From Carallia brachiata (Eukaryota; Streptophyta; Magnoliopsida; Malpighiales; Rhizophoraceae), in assembly GCA_021464245.1 (NCBI GenBank), contig JADCRB010000040.1:1094939-1158938 (forward strand): a stretch of DNA of 64,000 bases. Reading direction: 5' to 3'. The position numbers and the translations under genes were made by a program. Positions 46,931 through 59,241 of the stretch are shown in pieces (positions within the stretch are counted from its first letter, which is position 1; the number at the start of each line of letters is the position of its first letter). Under the pieces are notes generated by a model that worked only from the letters and a program-made list of their open reading frames with translations, did no database searches and was not told the origin of the DNA.

Positions 46931-48904
46931 CTTCTTCTCTCACATAGCCTGATACATACAGCGGCCGATTGTGGGGTTTGGACCCCAGCAGGAGATCCTC
47001 ATCTGAAAATGAGATAGCAGAGTAACATCCGACGTGATTTTGGTCCGCCTGTTGCTCCGCTGAGTTAGAATCATTTGATGGCTGTGATTCAGCTGAGGTC
47101 TGGAGAGTATTGCTGACTTGATTTTGCCACACTTCTGTTGATTGCAAAGCTATAAACAGCTGAGGGTTAGCGAGAAGGGTTTGGAGAGCTTCATATACCT
47201 TCTCCGTTGTCGACTTTTTGTTGTCGAGCGGCTCCTCCTTACGGTGTGTCACTCTTCTGATGGTTTTGAAGTGATGGTGGTCTGGTTTGCCGAGGTTATG
47301 CCTTCCTGGTCCAGAATGATTTTATTCTGGCTTTTGAGCTTCATGATTAGCTCCTTCAGGACGAAACACTTCTCGGTTGGATGACTTACTATCCGGTGAT
47401 ATTTGCAGAATCTCGGATCGCTGACTCGATCCTTTTCATTCGGCCGCTTGCACTCTGGGAGTTCGATCAGCTTCGCCTCCAGAGTTGTTCAAGAATGTCG
47501 GGGACGTCTGAGTCGGGGAATGGATACTGCTTCTGCTCCACTCTCGCAATGTCACCTTCCGTTCCTGTTTTGGCTGAGTTATTTGGGTCGGAGGATTTAC
47601 CTTAGCTTTGGCGCCCACTTTTACTGGTGCGGCTTCAACAGTCATCACTTCTTTCCTTTTCCGGAGCTGTTGGGTTTCTTAATCTCCCTTCTGCCCCCTT
47701 GCTGGTCCAACTGGATGGGAACCGTGCCTCCGGAAGTCTGGATGCTTATCTCCATATCATGTGCGCGGGTCGCCAGTTCTTCGAAAGTTCGGGGTTTGAC
47801 ACCCTGCAGGATGTATAACAGCTCCCAATGCATTCCTGGATGCACATCTCCACGGCAGAAGTCTCCGTCAGGCGATCTTTGCAGTCCAAGCTGAGGGCAC
47901 GCCATCTGTTGATGTATTCGACAACGGGCTCTCCTTTTTTGTTTGGTGCTGGTAAGCTCCATCATACTTACCGTCCTTCGAGTGCTGAAAAATCTGTTGA
48001 GGAACTCTCGTTGTAGCTGTTCCCAACTGTCGATCTATTCTGGTTCAAGATTTATGAACCAGGTGAAAGCGGTCTCCCTGAGTGAACGAACAAACTGCTT
48101 CACCAAGAGATCTCCGTAAGTCCCTGCGTTGTTGCAGGTTTCAACAAAGTGGGCGATATGCTGCTTGGGATCGCCTCGTCCGTCGAATTGTTGAAATTTG
48201 GGCGGTTGGTAGCCCAAAGGCATGTTGAGACTTTCGATCCGTCTTGGAAGGATGTAGCTTGTTACAATCGGATCGTATTGGCTATCATTTCCTGCAATTG
48301 TTGAACAGATAGCGAAGCTACAGAATTTGAGGGTGGCAGCTGTGTAGAACTACCTGGTCGCTTTTCTGCAGGAAGACGTCGGCTGGTGTGGCTTCTGGAG
48401 TGAAACCGGGTGGATATGGTTGCTCCTCGCGAATTTCAGGATCAACTTGGATCGGGGCTTTTCCTTTGAGAGCTGCGATCTGTTGATCTTTTTCCTCCAC
48501 GACTCTGATCAGCTGCAAAATTTTGTTCTCCAATTCTGAAATCCTTTCTCTGTGTGGTTGTGGGTCATCATGACGGCAACAGATGAGGCTCCGGGAAAGA
48601 CTGGGGGAGAAAACTCTTCTGATTCTTCTGTGTGAGTCGGATTTTGTTGAGCAGGATTCGTCGTGTTGCCCCCGACTTCGATCGGGGTGGGTGATCGACT
48701 CCTCCATGCGGCAAGAGAGTCAGGGGAGAGATCCTGTTGTGCGAGCTGTGGACTCTCCATTTCGACATTTTTGGGTTTGGACGGCAAGAAATTGTGTCCG
48801 TCCCCGGGTTTCTGGACCTGCGTACCCAGGTAGGGTAGTTGATGCAGGCAATGGAGCCGTTGCCTTCTTTTTGTGGCAGCAGTTGTACTCCTTTTCGGTG
48901 CCAT
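46931..48904 (-). pseudogene. Gag of Gypsy element 2 (frameshifted)
   Basis: The ATG at 48904 begins MAPKRSTTAATKRR. The coiled-coil ISELENKILQLIRVVEEKDQ lies at about 48480-48545. The gag core PKFQQFDGRGDPKQHIAHF and FTWFINLEPE is at 48223-48035. Later pieces (47965-47645, 47648-47436) match element 1. At least four shifts or stops break it, and the zinc-knuckle region sits near 47340-47420. Confidence 0.83.
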
Positions 48905-49107
48905 TTGATGTGCTGAACACCTGTAAAATTTTTTTTTTTTTTTTTTTTTACTTTTACTTTTTTTACTTTTTTTTTTTTACTTTTTTACTTTTTTTTACTT
49001 TTTTTTTTTTACTTTTTTTTTTCTCTCTCGGCTCCCCTTTTACCTTTTTTTTTTTTTAAGGAACAGAGATGGGAGGTGAAGTTGTCCCACCGAGCGTGCC
49101 AAAAATT

Positions 49108-49540
49108 TGTAAAGCGTAAATTTCGAGCTAAAACAATTAAACTCGAAAATACAAAAATAAATTACAAATAAAAATTGTAAAATAAAAGAAAATTTACGTG
49201 GGGTCGATCTCCGTAGATCCTCCGATTAGTGTTCCTTTTTGACTCCGTCAAGGGCTGCACGAGCTTGATCTTGACAGAAATAATTTCCACCGCTTTTTCT
49301 TGAACTGGATAGACTGAAACTGTATCTGATTTGGATGTTTTGACTACGTTTAGGAACCGTAGAGATTGATCTGAGCCGATCTGGCTTAATTTCACCGAGG
49401 GTCGAATGGACTTGTTCTCGGATGAGTGCCTGATTTTGCTGAGGGCCGTATGAGACTTAATCCCAGCCGGATTTGTAATATTTTGATTTTTTTTTTCTAT
49501 ATTCTCTCTTTTTTTTTTCTTTTTTTTTTATTTGTTTACA
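49108..49540 (-). repeat. 5' LTR of Gypsy element 2
   Basis: 433 bp, differing from the 3' LTR by a handful of substitutions and single-base indels. The primer site is at 49084-49101 (minus). Followed outside by the CAGTC target duplication. Confidence 0.95.
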
Positions 49541-49545
49541 CAGTC

Positions 49546-51821
49546 ATTTTTTACATTTTTTTTTTACGCATCAATGCTTCTCAGTGATAAATTTGTAATA
49601 TATTTAACTTTTATCTTTTTAATAGTCAATTAATACATGTCACGTATGAGCGACTGTAAAAGAGAGTAAAAGTAATTGTCGTTAACAAAATTTATCTAGT
49701 AATAAACAACTATTTTTGCCAAACAAACGTGATCTATTATTACCATTTAGAATCTTTCAATAAGGCGCCAAAAACATTAATTTAGTAACACTAGCACTGT
49801 ATCCGTTGGCATAAGCTTTGTGAAGCTTTTACATCTTATTTGGATTGTGAGAAAATGCTTGGAAAAATTGGAATGAGAAAAAAATTATTATTATTATATT
49901 ATTTTTTTACTTATTTTTTTAAATTTATCTAAATAATTTACTTTTTTCATTACTTTTTCTTTTGTAACTTTTTTTTTATTTTCTTTCTCACGTATTTTTC
50001 ATTTTATCTAAATAAATTTTTTTTTGACAAAATTTTTTCTCACTAATTTATCACAATTTTTTTTTTTTGCAATTTAAACACACTATTAGGGAGCTAATTT
50101 GCCAACATGTGGTAAGATAGTGTCCCACGTGTACTCAGACACAATTTGAAAAATTTTAGTTTGTTTCTTAGAAAACATGTGATAAAAACTTGAGTCTAAT
50201 GACACAAAAAAAAAAATAGGGCAGGGACTTGCATTGACACGGAGGGTATATATCTGGCGCGGGACCTGTATTTCTCGCTATTTTTTTTAATTAAAAAAAT
50301 AATAGCATGTGCATATAAATAATTAGAATACATATAATGACTACTTGAATTTTTTTTTTTTTGACATAAATGACTACTTGAATGACTGTGCATAGAAGTA
50401 ATAACTTTTCTAATAATTATATATAAATTATTTTTATCTTTCTTACTAATTTATTTTAATTGTATGTGTATCATAATTTTTTTTTTTTAAAAAAGAAATG
50501 GCATGGAACTCACACCTTTTCGTCACCATGTCTCCCTCTCGGATCTACTACCCTGGTCGATGTAACTGTTTCTTAAAAATCTTTTGAATGAAAAACACGT
50601 GGTATGATAATGTCTCATTGTATGGATTTTGTTGGTAACAGATATTTTTACTTTTTCTTTCATAGTTATTACTTACGTAACAGATATTGATTGATTATAA
50701 AAAAATTAAATGTCAAAAATATTACAAAAATAATTTTAAAAAGTATTGATTTATTGATTTTTAATTAATATCTGTAAAAAAAAGGTAAAAAATAACTACT
50801 TGTAACAAAACTCCTCATTGTATTCATACGCAATTTAAAAAATTTTACTTTCTTTCTTTTTATTTTTATCAATAAAATTTCAATATGTGATAATTTTTGT
50901 TTTTATCAATAAAATTTCAAAATGTGATAAAAATTTTTAAACCACGTGTGTGGCTGTCGAAACATTGGCTTTCCTTTTCCACCATCAAAGGAAAGAAACG
51001 TAGTCGGAAAATATCTAAGTAAAGAAACATAATTTGTTGTGTCGCGTAGTCGGCTTTCCAAAAAAAAATTATTATTATTATATTAATTTTTTATTCACTT
51101 TTTTTATCTATCTAAACAACTTATTTTTTTCATCACTTTTTCTCTCATAACTTTTTTTTATTTTCTTTCTCATCATTTCTTTCTCACGTTTTTTTTTATC
51201 TTATCTAAATAATTTTTTTTTGACAAATTTTTTTCTCACTAATTTATCACAATTTAAACACACTATTAGGAAGCCAATTCGCCAACATGTGGTAAGATAG
51301 TGTCCCACGTGCATTTATACACAATTTAAAAAATTTTACTTTGTTTCTTAAAAAACATCTGATAAAAACTTGAGTCCAATGACACAAAAAAATAAATAGG
51401 GCAGGGACATGCATTGACACAAAGGGTATATATCTGGTGCGGGACCTATATTTCTCCCATTTTTTAATTAAAAAGTAATAACATGTATATATAAATAATT
51501 AGAATATATATAATGACTATTTGAGTGATTACAGAAAAGTAATAACTTTTCTAATAATTATATATAAGTTTTTTAATTGTACGTGTATCATATATTTTCT
51601 TTTTTAAAAAAAAAAAGAAAAGGCATGGAACTCGCACATTTTCGTCACCATGTCTCCCTCTCGGATCTACTACCCTGGTCGATGTAACTGTTTCTTAAAA
51701 ATTTTTTGAATAAAAGCACGTGGTATGATAATGTCTCATTGTATTCATACGCAATTTAAATAATTTTACTTTCTTTCTTTTTGTTTTTATCAATAAAATT
51801 TCAAAATGCGATAAAAAATTT
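49546..51821. repeat. AT-rich block, tandemly duplicated, upstream of TPS copy 3
   Basis: A segment beginning gccaacatgtggtaagatagtgtcccacgtg occurs at 50101 and again at 51281. The stretch ending in gaaacattggctttccttttccaccatc occurs at 50962 and again at 51844, so a roughly 0.9-1.2 kb unit is duplicated in tandem. Related sequence also precedes TPS copy 2 (about 26390 and 27430-27930). No gene seen. Confidence 0.65.
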
Positions 51822-52163
51822 TCAACCACTTGTGTGGCTGTCGAAACATTGGCTTTCCTTTTCCACCATCAAAGGAAAGAAACGTTGTCGGAAAATATCC
51901 AAGGAAAGAAACATAGTTTGTTGTGTCGCGTAGTCGGCTTTCCTTTTCCACCATCGAAGGAAACAAACGTAGTTTGTTGTCGCGTAGTCGGCTTTCCTTT
52001 TCCACCATCGAAGGAAACAAACGTAGTTTGTTGTCGCGTAGTCGGCTTTCCTTTTCCACCATCGAAGGAAAGAAACATAGTTTGTTGTCGCGCAGTCGGC
52101 CTCTACAGGAGAAGAGTACTGTGTTTCAATAGCCACCAACGTGGTTTGCGCTAGGCCGCACCC
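51822..52163. mobile_element. Foldback element with 54-bp tandem repeats
   Basis: Homologue of the 27928-28269 element: shared tagtttgttgtcgcgtagtcggc and the right end gccaccaacgtggtttgcgctaggc. The centre is a tandem array of a 54-bp unit (starting tagtttgttgtcgcgtagtc) at about 51915-52085, three to four copies. Because 54 is a multiple of three, several frames on both strands stay open; these are not genes. Confidence 0.7.
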
Positions 52164-52712
52164 AAGGATACACGGACACGCTTATTTTAAGGAAGTTTTT
52201 GTGTCGGACACATCTCGGATACGGACACGCTTCGGACACGGCACGGACACGTGTCCGACACGCCAAAAAGTGTCCGTAAAAAAAAAATTTGAAAAAAAAA
52301 AATCGGACACGACTCGGACACGCTGAGGACACGCGGACACGGCTAACAAACAGAAAAGTAAAAAAATGAAAATGGATGGCCACGGCTTGTCGCTGCCTCT
52401 TCTTTTTTTTTTTAATTAAATGAAGGAGAGTAAAAATTGGGAAAGATTTGAATTTTTTTTAAAATTATCGTTTTTTATTAATATTTATTATTTAATATGT
52501 ATTGTGAGATCTTAAATATATTTAAAAAATATATTTTATAAGATTTATTCTAATAAAAATTAAATTTATATATGTTATATTTTAAGTTATAATTTATATT
52601 TTATTTTAAATAATAATATTTACTTATATATATATATATACACGTGTCTATACCGTGTCCGTATCCTAATTTTTTTAAAATTGACGTGTCGCCGTATCTG
52701 TGTCTGTGCAAC
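52164..52712. mobile_element. Mutator-like MITE in the TPS copy 3 upstream region
   Basis: The ends are rich in cggacacg / cgtgtccg. Flanks ctaggccgcaccc (52151-52163) and ctaggccacagcc (52713-52725) look like a target duplication of about 10 bp or more. In TPS copy 2 the same place reads gtgctagaccacacccgacgcgtatg without interruption, which is the empty site. No coding. Confidence 0.7.
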
Positions 52713-52819
52713 CTAGGCCACAGCCGATGTGTATGTTTCTTTCTACATGGACCCAAAAAGGCGCAAAGAACATAAAGACATTGAAAGAAAATTTTTTTAA
52801 AAAATACTATATATTAAGC

Positions 52820-52987
52820 AATTAACTCTAAAAGAAAAAAACCAAAAAAAAAGGCAGTCTGCGCCTATAAATACGGTTTCAAATGAACTCTGAATGCATT
52901 AGAACTTGACCAGCACTAAGTGTTGTCTTAGGCAATTAGAGAAGGAAGGTTTGACCCAAAAAAAAAAAAAGGGAGAGAAGGAAGGCA
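52820..52987 (+). promoter_or_regulatory. Core promoter and 5' UTR of TPS copy 3
   Basis: A TATA box tataaata at 52866-52873, 122 bp before the ATG, sits in gcgcctataaatacggtttc. Nearly identical to the copy 2 promoter, apart from small indels in the A-rich leader. Confidence 0.78.
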
Positions 52988-55900
52988 ATGGCATTCCAAA
53001 TTTCATTAGTTCCCACAGCAACCCCAAATCAAACGTCTAATGCCAAACGTCCTATTGCTGATTACCATCCTACGATTTGGGGGGATTATTTCCTTTCTCA
53101 CGTTTCTGACACTAAGGTAATTAAATTAGACATGTCATTTCATACATATTTAATTAATTAGAAAATAATGTTATTTCTTTTTTTTATCTATTATAAAGTT
53201 TATTAGGTTATGAGTTATATAAAAAATAATTTTTCTCTTTTATAAATTTCACACATTTTCTTTCAAATATTAAACTTTAAAACCTCTAAAATAAAATTTT
53301 AAGTTCGAATTACTAAGCCCTAAACGACGAAATAAGTCAAAAATAATGTTGTTACAAAACTGAGAGAAGTTGAATATTAGTAACTCTTGTGGAACTTAAA
53401 TATGAATGACCATTTGCTGCAATATGCATAAATATTCGTCCCAATTAATTGCTTCTGCAGACAATGAGCACCTCAATTTGCCAACAACATGAAGTACTCA
53501 AAGAGGAAGTGAGAAAGATGCTAAAAGATTCAATGGCTATGGCAACTTCCCAAAGGTTGCAGTTGATTGATGCAGTCCAACGATTAGGGGTTGCTTACCA
53601 TTTCGAGAAAGAGATAGAAGGTGCACTGGAAGAAATATCTAGTGAAGGCTATGATGGGGATGATCTCTACACTGCTAGTCTTTGGTTTCGATTACTCAGA
53701 CAACAAGGTTTTCATGTTTCTTGCGGTAAGATTGCGGTCGTTTTTAAAGAAAGCATGATGACAACACCAGTGTCGAGAAGATAAATCAATCAGGAAATTG
53801 CTTTCCATGGATTGAATTTAAATACAAGTGATTGCTAATTTTATTTTTTTTTAAGTAAAATTAATTCATAATATAATACCACACAAATATTATTTTTAAT
53901 TTTTTTATTCAAGTGGATCTTGATTATTGTGGGTGTACAATTATACATAAGTTATACTCGATAAAAATAGAAAGTCAAATTAGAAATTCCTTTAAAATAC
54001 AACTGAATCATTATAGGGCCTTATTCTCAATAAGAAATTTTGGGTGGATTATTTCTTCTTGTTAGATTTTATATACAATTATATAACTATTCATATTCTT
54101 TTTAAAATTTGGACAGATATTATCAGATTGTTAAGCATGCACATAAATCTCATATAGTATAATTTCTAATATCCATATAGTAAAACATATAATAATTTAA
54201 CATATAACATATAATAATTTAACGTTGGTAAAAAAAAAAAAAAACAATAATTTAACATTCTCACAGTCTATTACTAGAAATTGATTTACGTCCCTTTTTT
54301 ACCGCAGATCCTTAATTCAAACACGTTAATGAGGCCTGATATGTTGGTTTGACTCATTTAATTTAAATTCAATTATCTCACATGGTAACACGGTCTACTA
54401 CATAACAATAAGATATGTTAGTAGCATAAGTTCCGCATTAACTACATATAATTACTACGAATTTCAGTTTCTAATAGCCTATACTTTTGGTTTAATGTAC
54501 GATTTCATTGCACGGACATTACTAAACTTTGATAAAGCGTCCATAAAAGGATTCTCCAGGAAAAAAACAAAAATATTCTTAAAGGACTCAGAAATTTTCT
54601 TTTGGCTGATGCAGAAATATTCAAAAAATTCAAAGACAATGAAGGAAATTTCAAGGCAAGCTTAATCGATGATGTGCAAGGTATGCTAGGATTGTACGAA
54701 GCAGGACATCATGGTATACGTGGAGAAGATATCTTGGATGAAGCAATAGAGTTTACTTCCACAAACCTTCAGTCTAAATTGGCTAATTTAACTCCTGAAC
54801 TAGTAGAACAAGTAAGGCACGCCATAAACCGGCCTATTCGCAAATGGCTACAAAGGTTGAATGCAAGGCATTACATTGCTTTTTATTCTGAAGATGGGTC
54901 AGATAATAAAATATTATTGAAGTTTGCAAAATTAGACTTCAACATGGTACAAAAAGTACATCAAGAAGAGCTACATATCATCACAAGGTAAGTTCAAAAT
55001 ATTCTCGCAATAATCATATTGGGCCCCAAATATTGCGCTCATTTTTCCCCTTTTTTTTTTATTTCCTTTTGCCCTTCTGAGTGTTATTGTAATGAAAATG
55101 CCATTGTGTCCCAGATGGTGGAAAATTTTGGATGTCGCAAGAAAGTTTCCATATGCACGAGACAGAATTGTGGAGTGCTATTTTTGGATAATGGGAATCT
55201 ACTTTGAGCCTCAGTACTCTTTTGGCAGGAAAATGCTAACAAAAATTATGGCCACATTATCTATTCTGGATGATACGTATGATAACTATGGCACAAGGAT
55301 AGAACTCGAGTTCCTTACTGAAGCCATACAAAGGTTATTTCCTTGCATATGATTCAATAAAGATTTTCCCACATATGTGCCTTATAAACATGGAATTATT
55401 TAAGGTTTAATTGAGCTAGCTTGGGTTATGTACGTACTCTAGTTTGTTAATTATTTGAGTTCAGGGTTTGCACTAGGTACTGATGAGTTTAAGGGCCTAA
55501 CAACTCAAAGATCATCAGTCCACATTGGCCACTAGTGATTTGATTGGTTATCTACTTTTACATTCCAAATTCTAAATTCTAAATTAGAGTTGATCGTGAC
55601 ACATGCTAGCTATCTTTGTTATTATTATTATTTTAAAAATTACTTAATGAAGCTAAAACATGTCCCATTTAGGGGCACTTAGCCAAGCTTTGATTTTATA
55701 TGTTATTGTTTGTTGTCAGATGGGACATTAAGGCAGCGGATGTGCTTCCAGAGAACATGAAGAGGGTTTATGATATAGTTCTTGATGTCTTCAAGGAACT
55801 TGAAGACAACATGGAAAAACAAGGAATGTTGTATGCTGTCGAATATACTAAAGAACCTGTATGTGGTACTAGATTGATTTTTTTTTTTTTCAATTTAATT

Positions 55901-56644
55901 ATTAATTAGAATTTAATTAGGGTGCTTAATGTACGTGGACAATCGCGCGACATGACCTTTGCTCAATTTATTCCCTTAAATTAACATTTGTGTGTCACCC
56001 AGTTGAAGAAATTGGTCCAATGCTATATGGCTGAAGCCAGGTGGCGCGAAGTAGGCTACGTTCCAAGCATAGAGGAATACTTGGATATCGCCCTAGTAAC
56101 TGGTGGCTACCTGATGCTTTCAACCGCGTCCTTCGTTGGCATGGGACCATTAACTGCTACAAAAGAGGCCTTTGAGTGGGCGTCCAGTTTCCCCAAGATT
56201 ATTAGAGCTGCGTCAATTGTTAGCAGATTCATGAACGACATTGTCTCACGCGAGGTATAGTTAATTATTTTGAGTTGCTTCTGAAATAGTTAAAGTTGAT
56301 TTCAAAATTAATTTTTGCGTACATGAATTGTATGATGGTCGTGAATTTTGCAGTTTGAGCAAGAGAAAGACCATGTTGCTTCTGCCGCCGAATGTTATAT
56401 GAAGCAATATGGCGTATCAGAAGAGGATGCCATTAAATTTTTCCGCCAAGAGACTGCATATGCTTGGAAAGATATAAATGAAGAGTGCTTGGCTCCAACC
56501 CCAATTTCGATGGCTCTTCTGGAGCGTGTCCTCAACCTTGCACGAGCAATGGACATTATTTATAAGGAAATTGATGGCTACACAAACTCCTACATCCTCA
56601 AAGACTGCATTGCGTCATTGCTCAAGGATCCTCTACCCCTTTAA
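52988..56644 (+). CDS. Sesquiterpene synthase (TPS-a) copy 3, complete, 7 exons
   Basis: Predicted cytosolic class I terpene synthase cyclising farnesyl diphosphate. Exons: 52988-53116, 53461-53725, 54615-54987, 55115-55333, 55720-55858, 56003-56254, 56354-56644. All introns are GT/AG and frame is kept throughout: 1668 nt, 555 residues plus stop, the usual TPS-a length. Motifs: [11 protein letters not shown] (R(P)x8W) in exon 1 and no transit peptide; RDR at 271-273; DDTYD at 308-312 (Mg-binding DDxxD); NDIVSREFE at 453-461 (NSE/DTE). The seven-exon layout is typical of the TPS-a subfamily. The product cannot be predicted from sequence. It is the only copy in the window with nothing visibly wrong. 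Confidence 0.93.
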
Positions 56645-56744
56645 GTGGTTCTGATTTCCCTTGGATAAGATAGGAGTACGATCAAAAGATCATTTATATG
56701 TAAACAAATAAAAAGTCAAGTTTGGGTTTTTCTTTTTTAATTTT

Positions 56745-58690
56745 TTTTTTTATAAAAGTTAAAATTCTACCTTTCATGTGTTCATGTTTTTTTTTTTTTT
56801 ACGTATTTTCTTTTTTTTTAAATCTATTATACACCTTAATTTTATAGGTAAAAATTATCCATTTTATTCTACCACATAGGTGATACATCAGCTGCCACGT
56901 CGGACACTTCTTGACATATTATTTGCCATGTCCTCAATTGACGATGACGTGACAAATTTTTTTTTTTTTTTAATTGAATGTTGCGTTCGTGTCTTATTTT
57001 TTTGGGGTTTTATGCTTTTATTTTCATTGGTTATTGAGATACAGGAGAAAATGAATCATCTCTCTCGCTGCACTCGGCATTACTATTGGGATAATAACGT
57101 TTTAAGTCCTAAAAATTTTAAAAATTTTTTAATTGAGTATTATATTTTTTTTTCTAAATCTTAATTTTATTTTACTTGAGTCTTTTTAAAACACAAATTA
57201 ATTAATTCGTTATGTATACCAATTAACTAACAAATACAACAGTTTATTTTTAAAAATATAATTAAAAAATTACATATATACATAAAAGAAAGGAATTGAA
57301 ATACACAGTGTATGCCTTTTAAAGCCATGAAAACGAAAAAGTTAAAGAAAAAAAGAAAAGAAAAGAAAAGAAAATGGTTGTGGGAGGGAAACGAAATGGG
57401 TGGAGAAAAGGTTTGCATTATCCAAAAGAAAAAAAACAAAACAAAAAAACACTTGTAGAACTTTGATAGCAGAAACAAAGAAAATTTACAGATTTCTTGC
57501 CTTCTTTACTATCCCACAACATCGGTTCTTGGATTCCACCACCTAACAACAACAATAGTTGACATCTTGTCTATATCCTTTGTTAAATCCAAGCATTTAC
57601 CATGGGCCCGTCGCCGAATCTGCAAATTGCCCAAATTTGCCCTATTTCATCTTCGGTTCCGCTGATATAGATTTCAATTTGATGGTTTGTCTTTGATGTA
57701 ATCGGAAGGAAATGAGTTGTGAGTTTGTGGGAGCAAAATCGAGGCTTGAGTTTGACCGATTGTTGTGGATTTGTGCGGGCAAAGTGTATCAGTGGTTGCT
57801 GGGGCTCTCTTGGGCGGATCCATGGACATGGATGGGAGAAGGCTTTTGTTTCCCAGTTTCCCTCCTGCAAACCCTTTGGTTTTTTTTTTTTTTATATATA
57901 CATAATCTCGTTTTCATGGATTTAACAGCCAAATACCCACATGCGCATTTTAATTCTTTTCTTTTTGTATATATGTATTTTTTATGTGTATTTTTAAAAT
58001 ATAATTGTGTATTTGTTAGTCAACTATTATACGTAATAAAATTGATTAACTTTTGTTTTAAAAAGAATTTAAATGAAATAAAAATTAAAAATTTAAAACT
58101 CATTTGAAAATTAAAAAATAAAATTTAATTAAAAAATCTGTAAAGTTTTACAACGTAAAATGTGTTATCCCTGCTATTGTCAAAAGAACGAATAACTTAA
58201 ACGGAGTTTTAACTGGAAAGGGAATTTTTATTGATCCTAAATGTTACTTTACCAAATTTTAAGATTCTCCCAATACCACAAAATTAGATCTCCAATCCCA
58301 CAAAATGCCATGCATGCTGATTTCTCACCGCCTCCACAGACGGCAAGCCTTTTACGATGTACCACTATCGTTGCTTCTCCATCACCACTGTCTCCGCACC
58401 GTACAAAACGATCTAAGATTAATTGATGGCATTGGCACAATGGCCAAGCGATTTCCAAATCTGCCACCTCATCATAAATCAACGGCGTGATAGATGACGT
58501 GTTAAAAAGTATTAGATGTGGCAGCTGATATATCATCTTGGTTGGTTTAACAGTGACTAAAACGAAAAGGATAATTTTTAGTTATGAAATTAATGTGAAA
58601 GGTAATTTAAAAAAAAAAAACCCAAGTGGCTAAAATTCAAAAAATATTAAAACATGAAGGGTAGAATTTCACTTTTGCTATTTTTTCGAT
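56745..58690. mobile_element. Mutator-like element with long inverted ends and GC-richer cargo (Pack-MULE candidate)
   Basis: The left end (aaaattctacctttcatg..., later tgatacatcagctgccacgtc) is repeated inverted at the right end (gatgtggcagctgatatatc..., catgaagggtagaattt). This gives imperfect inverted repeats of about 200 bp. The interior is AT-rich except for two GC-richer islands, 57480-57880 and 58270-58500, which look like pieces of host genes (open frames up to about 95 codons, no family recognised). TPS copies 1 and 2 lack this segment in their 3' flanks. Confidence 0.6.
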
Positions 58691-59241
58691 AAGATAGGAA
58701 GGAGTGATGCCACACTGTTTCGTCATGAAGTATTGCATTCATTCTCAGTGAGTGTGATGAATTTGGGTGGTTATCGTATACCTAAGCACAAAGGCAAATA
58801 TAAATTTAACTGTTCTATTTATCATGATGGCCACTTGAACTCAAAATCTTTAACTTAACAACGTTTAGTGCTTATTATTAGACTATAACTAGTAGTAGCG
58901 TCTTTTTCTTTATATGCTGAAAGGAGTATCATGTGTTTCGTCTTTCGTGATAGAATAACATTAAGTAGGTACCAATGGAAGCATTGTAATATTTGTAGTT
59001 TGGTCATAATATTTTGCAATCAAGATTATGAACTCTGTGACTCAAAATAAGTTTATTTTGTAAATATTTTTTTCAAACTTATCTAACTCTATTAGTTCAA
59101 TATTCTCATCTCTGAACATAAATGTCTACATTTGGTACCATGATTTATTTAATAACTTGTTATTTTGAAGTTAGAAATACAAAATGTTTACACTAAGGAC
59201 AAATCAAGATGCTACTATAGACAAGATGCTACTATACATTC
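58691..59241. other. TPS copy 3 3' flank, duplicated
   Basis: Resumes the TPS downstream sequence interrupted by the Mutator-like element (ggaaggagtgatgcc..., cf. 33110-33130). 58900-59240 matches about 2930-3280 near TPS copy 1. The duplication ends at ...gctactatacattc where the LTR element begins. No gene. Confidence 0.6.

Larger units (their letters stand above)
40062..49540 (-). mobile_element. Ty3/Gypsy LTR retrotransposon, Tat-type, element 2, carrying a WOX-like gene
   Basis: 9.48 kb, reading on the minus strand. LTRs are 49108-49540 (5') and 40062-40499 (3'), with a 5-bp target duplication CAGTC (40057-40061 and 49541-49545). Order in sense direction: primer site, gag, protease, RT, RNase H, a second RNase H, integrase, AT/CCAAA-rich spacer, WOX-like homeobox ORF, 4 x 22-bp repeats, short basic ORF, purine tract, 3' LTR. 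Dual RNase H and IDDGSAVN protease fit the Tat lineage. The LTRs differ by only about 2 percent by eye, so insertion was fairly recent. Several frameshifts and an integrase deletion make it inactive as read. Confidence 0.95.

Noticed and set aside
47403..47894. 163-codon + strand frame within Gypsy element 2
   Set aside because: It is antisense to gag; the minus strand carries the recognisable retroelement sequence.
51790..52154. Several overlapping open frames on both strands with repeating protein sequence
   Set aside because: They arise because a 54-bp tandem repeat (a multiple of three) inside a foldback element keeps several frames open; there is no gene-like start context or homology.
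52141..52383. Arg-rich frames on both strands with repeated short words
   Set aside because: They come from the GACACG/CGTGTC repeats of a MITE, not from a coding gene.
57583..57870. 95-codon minus-strand frame as a host gene
   Set aside because: It lies inside a Mutator-like element and has no recognisable domain; kept only as possible cargo of that element.
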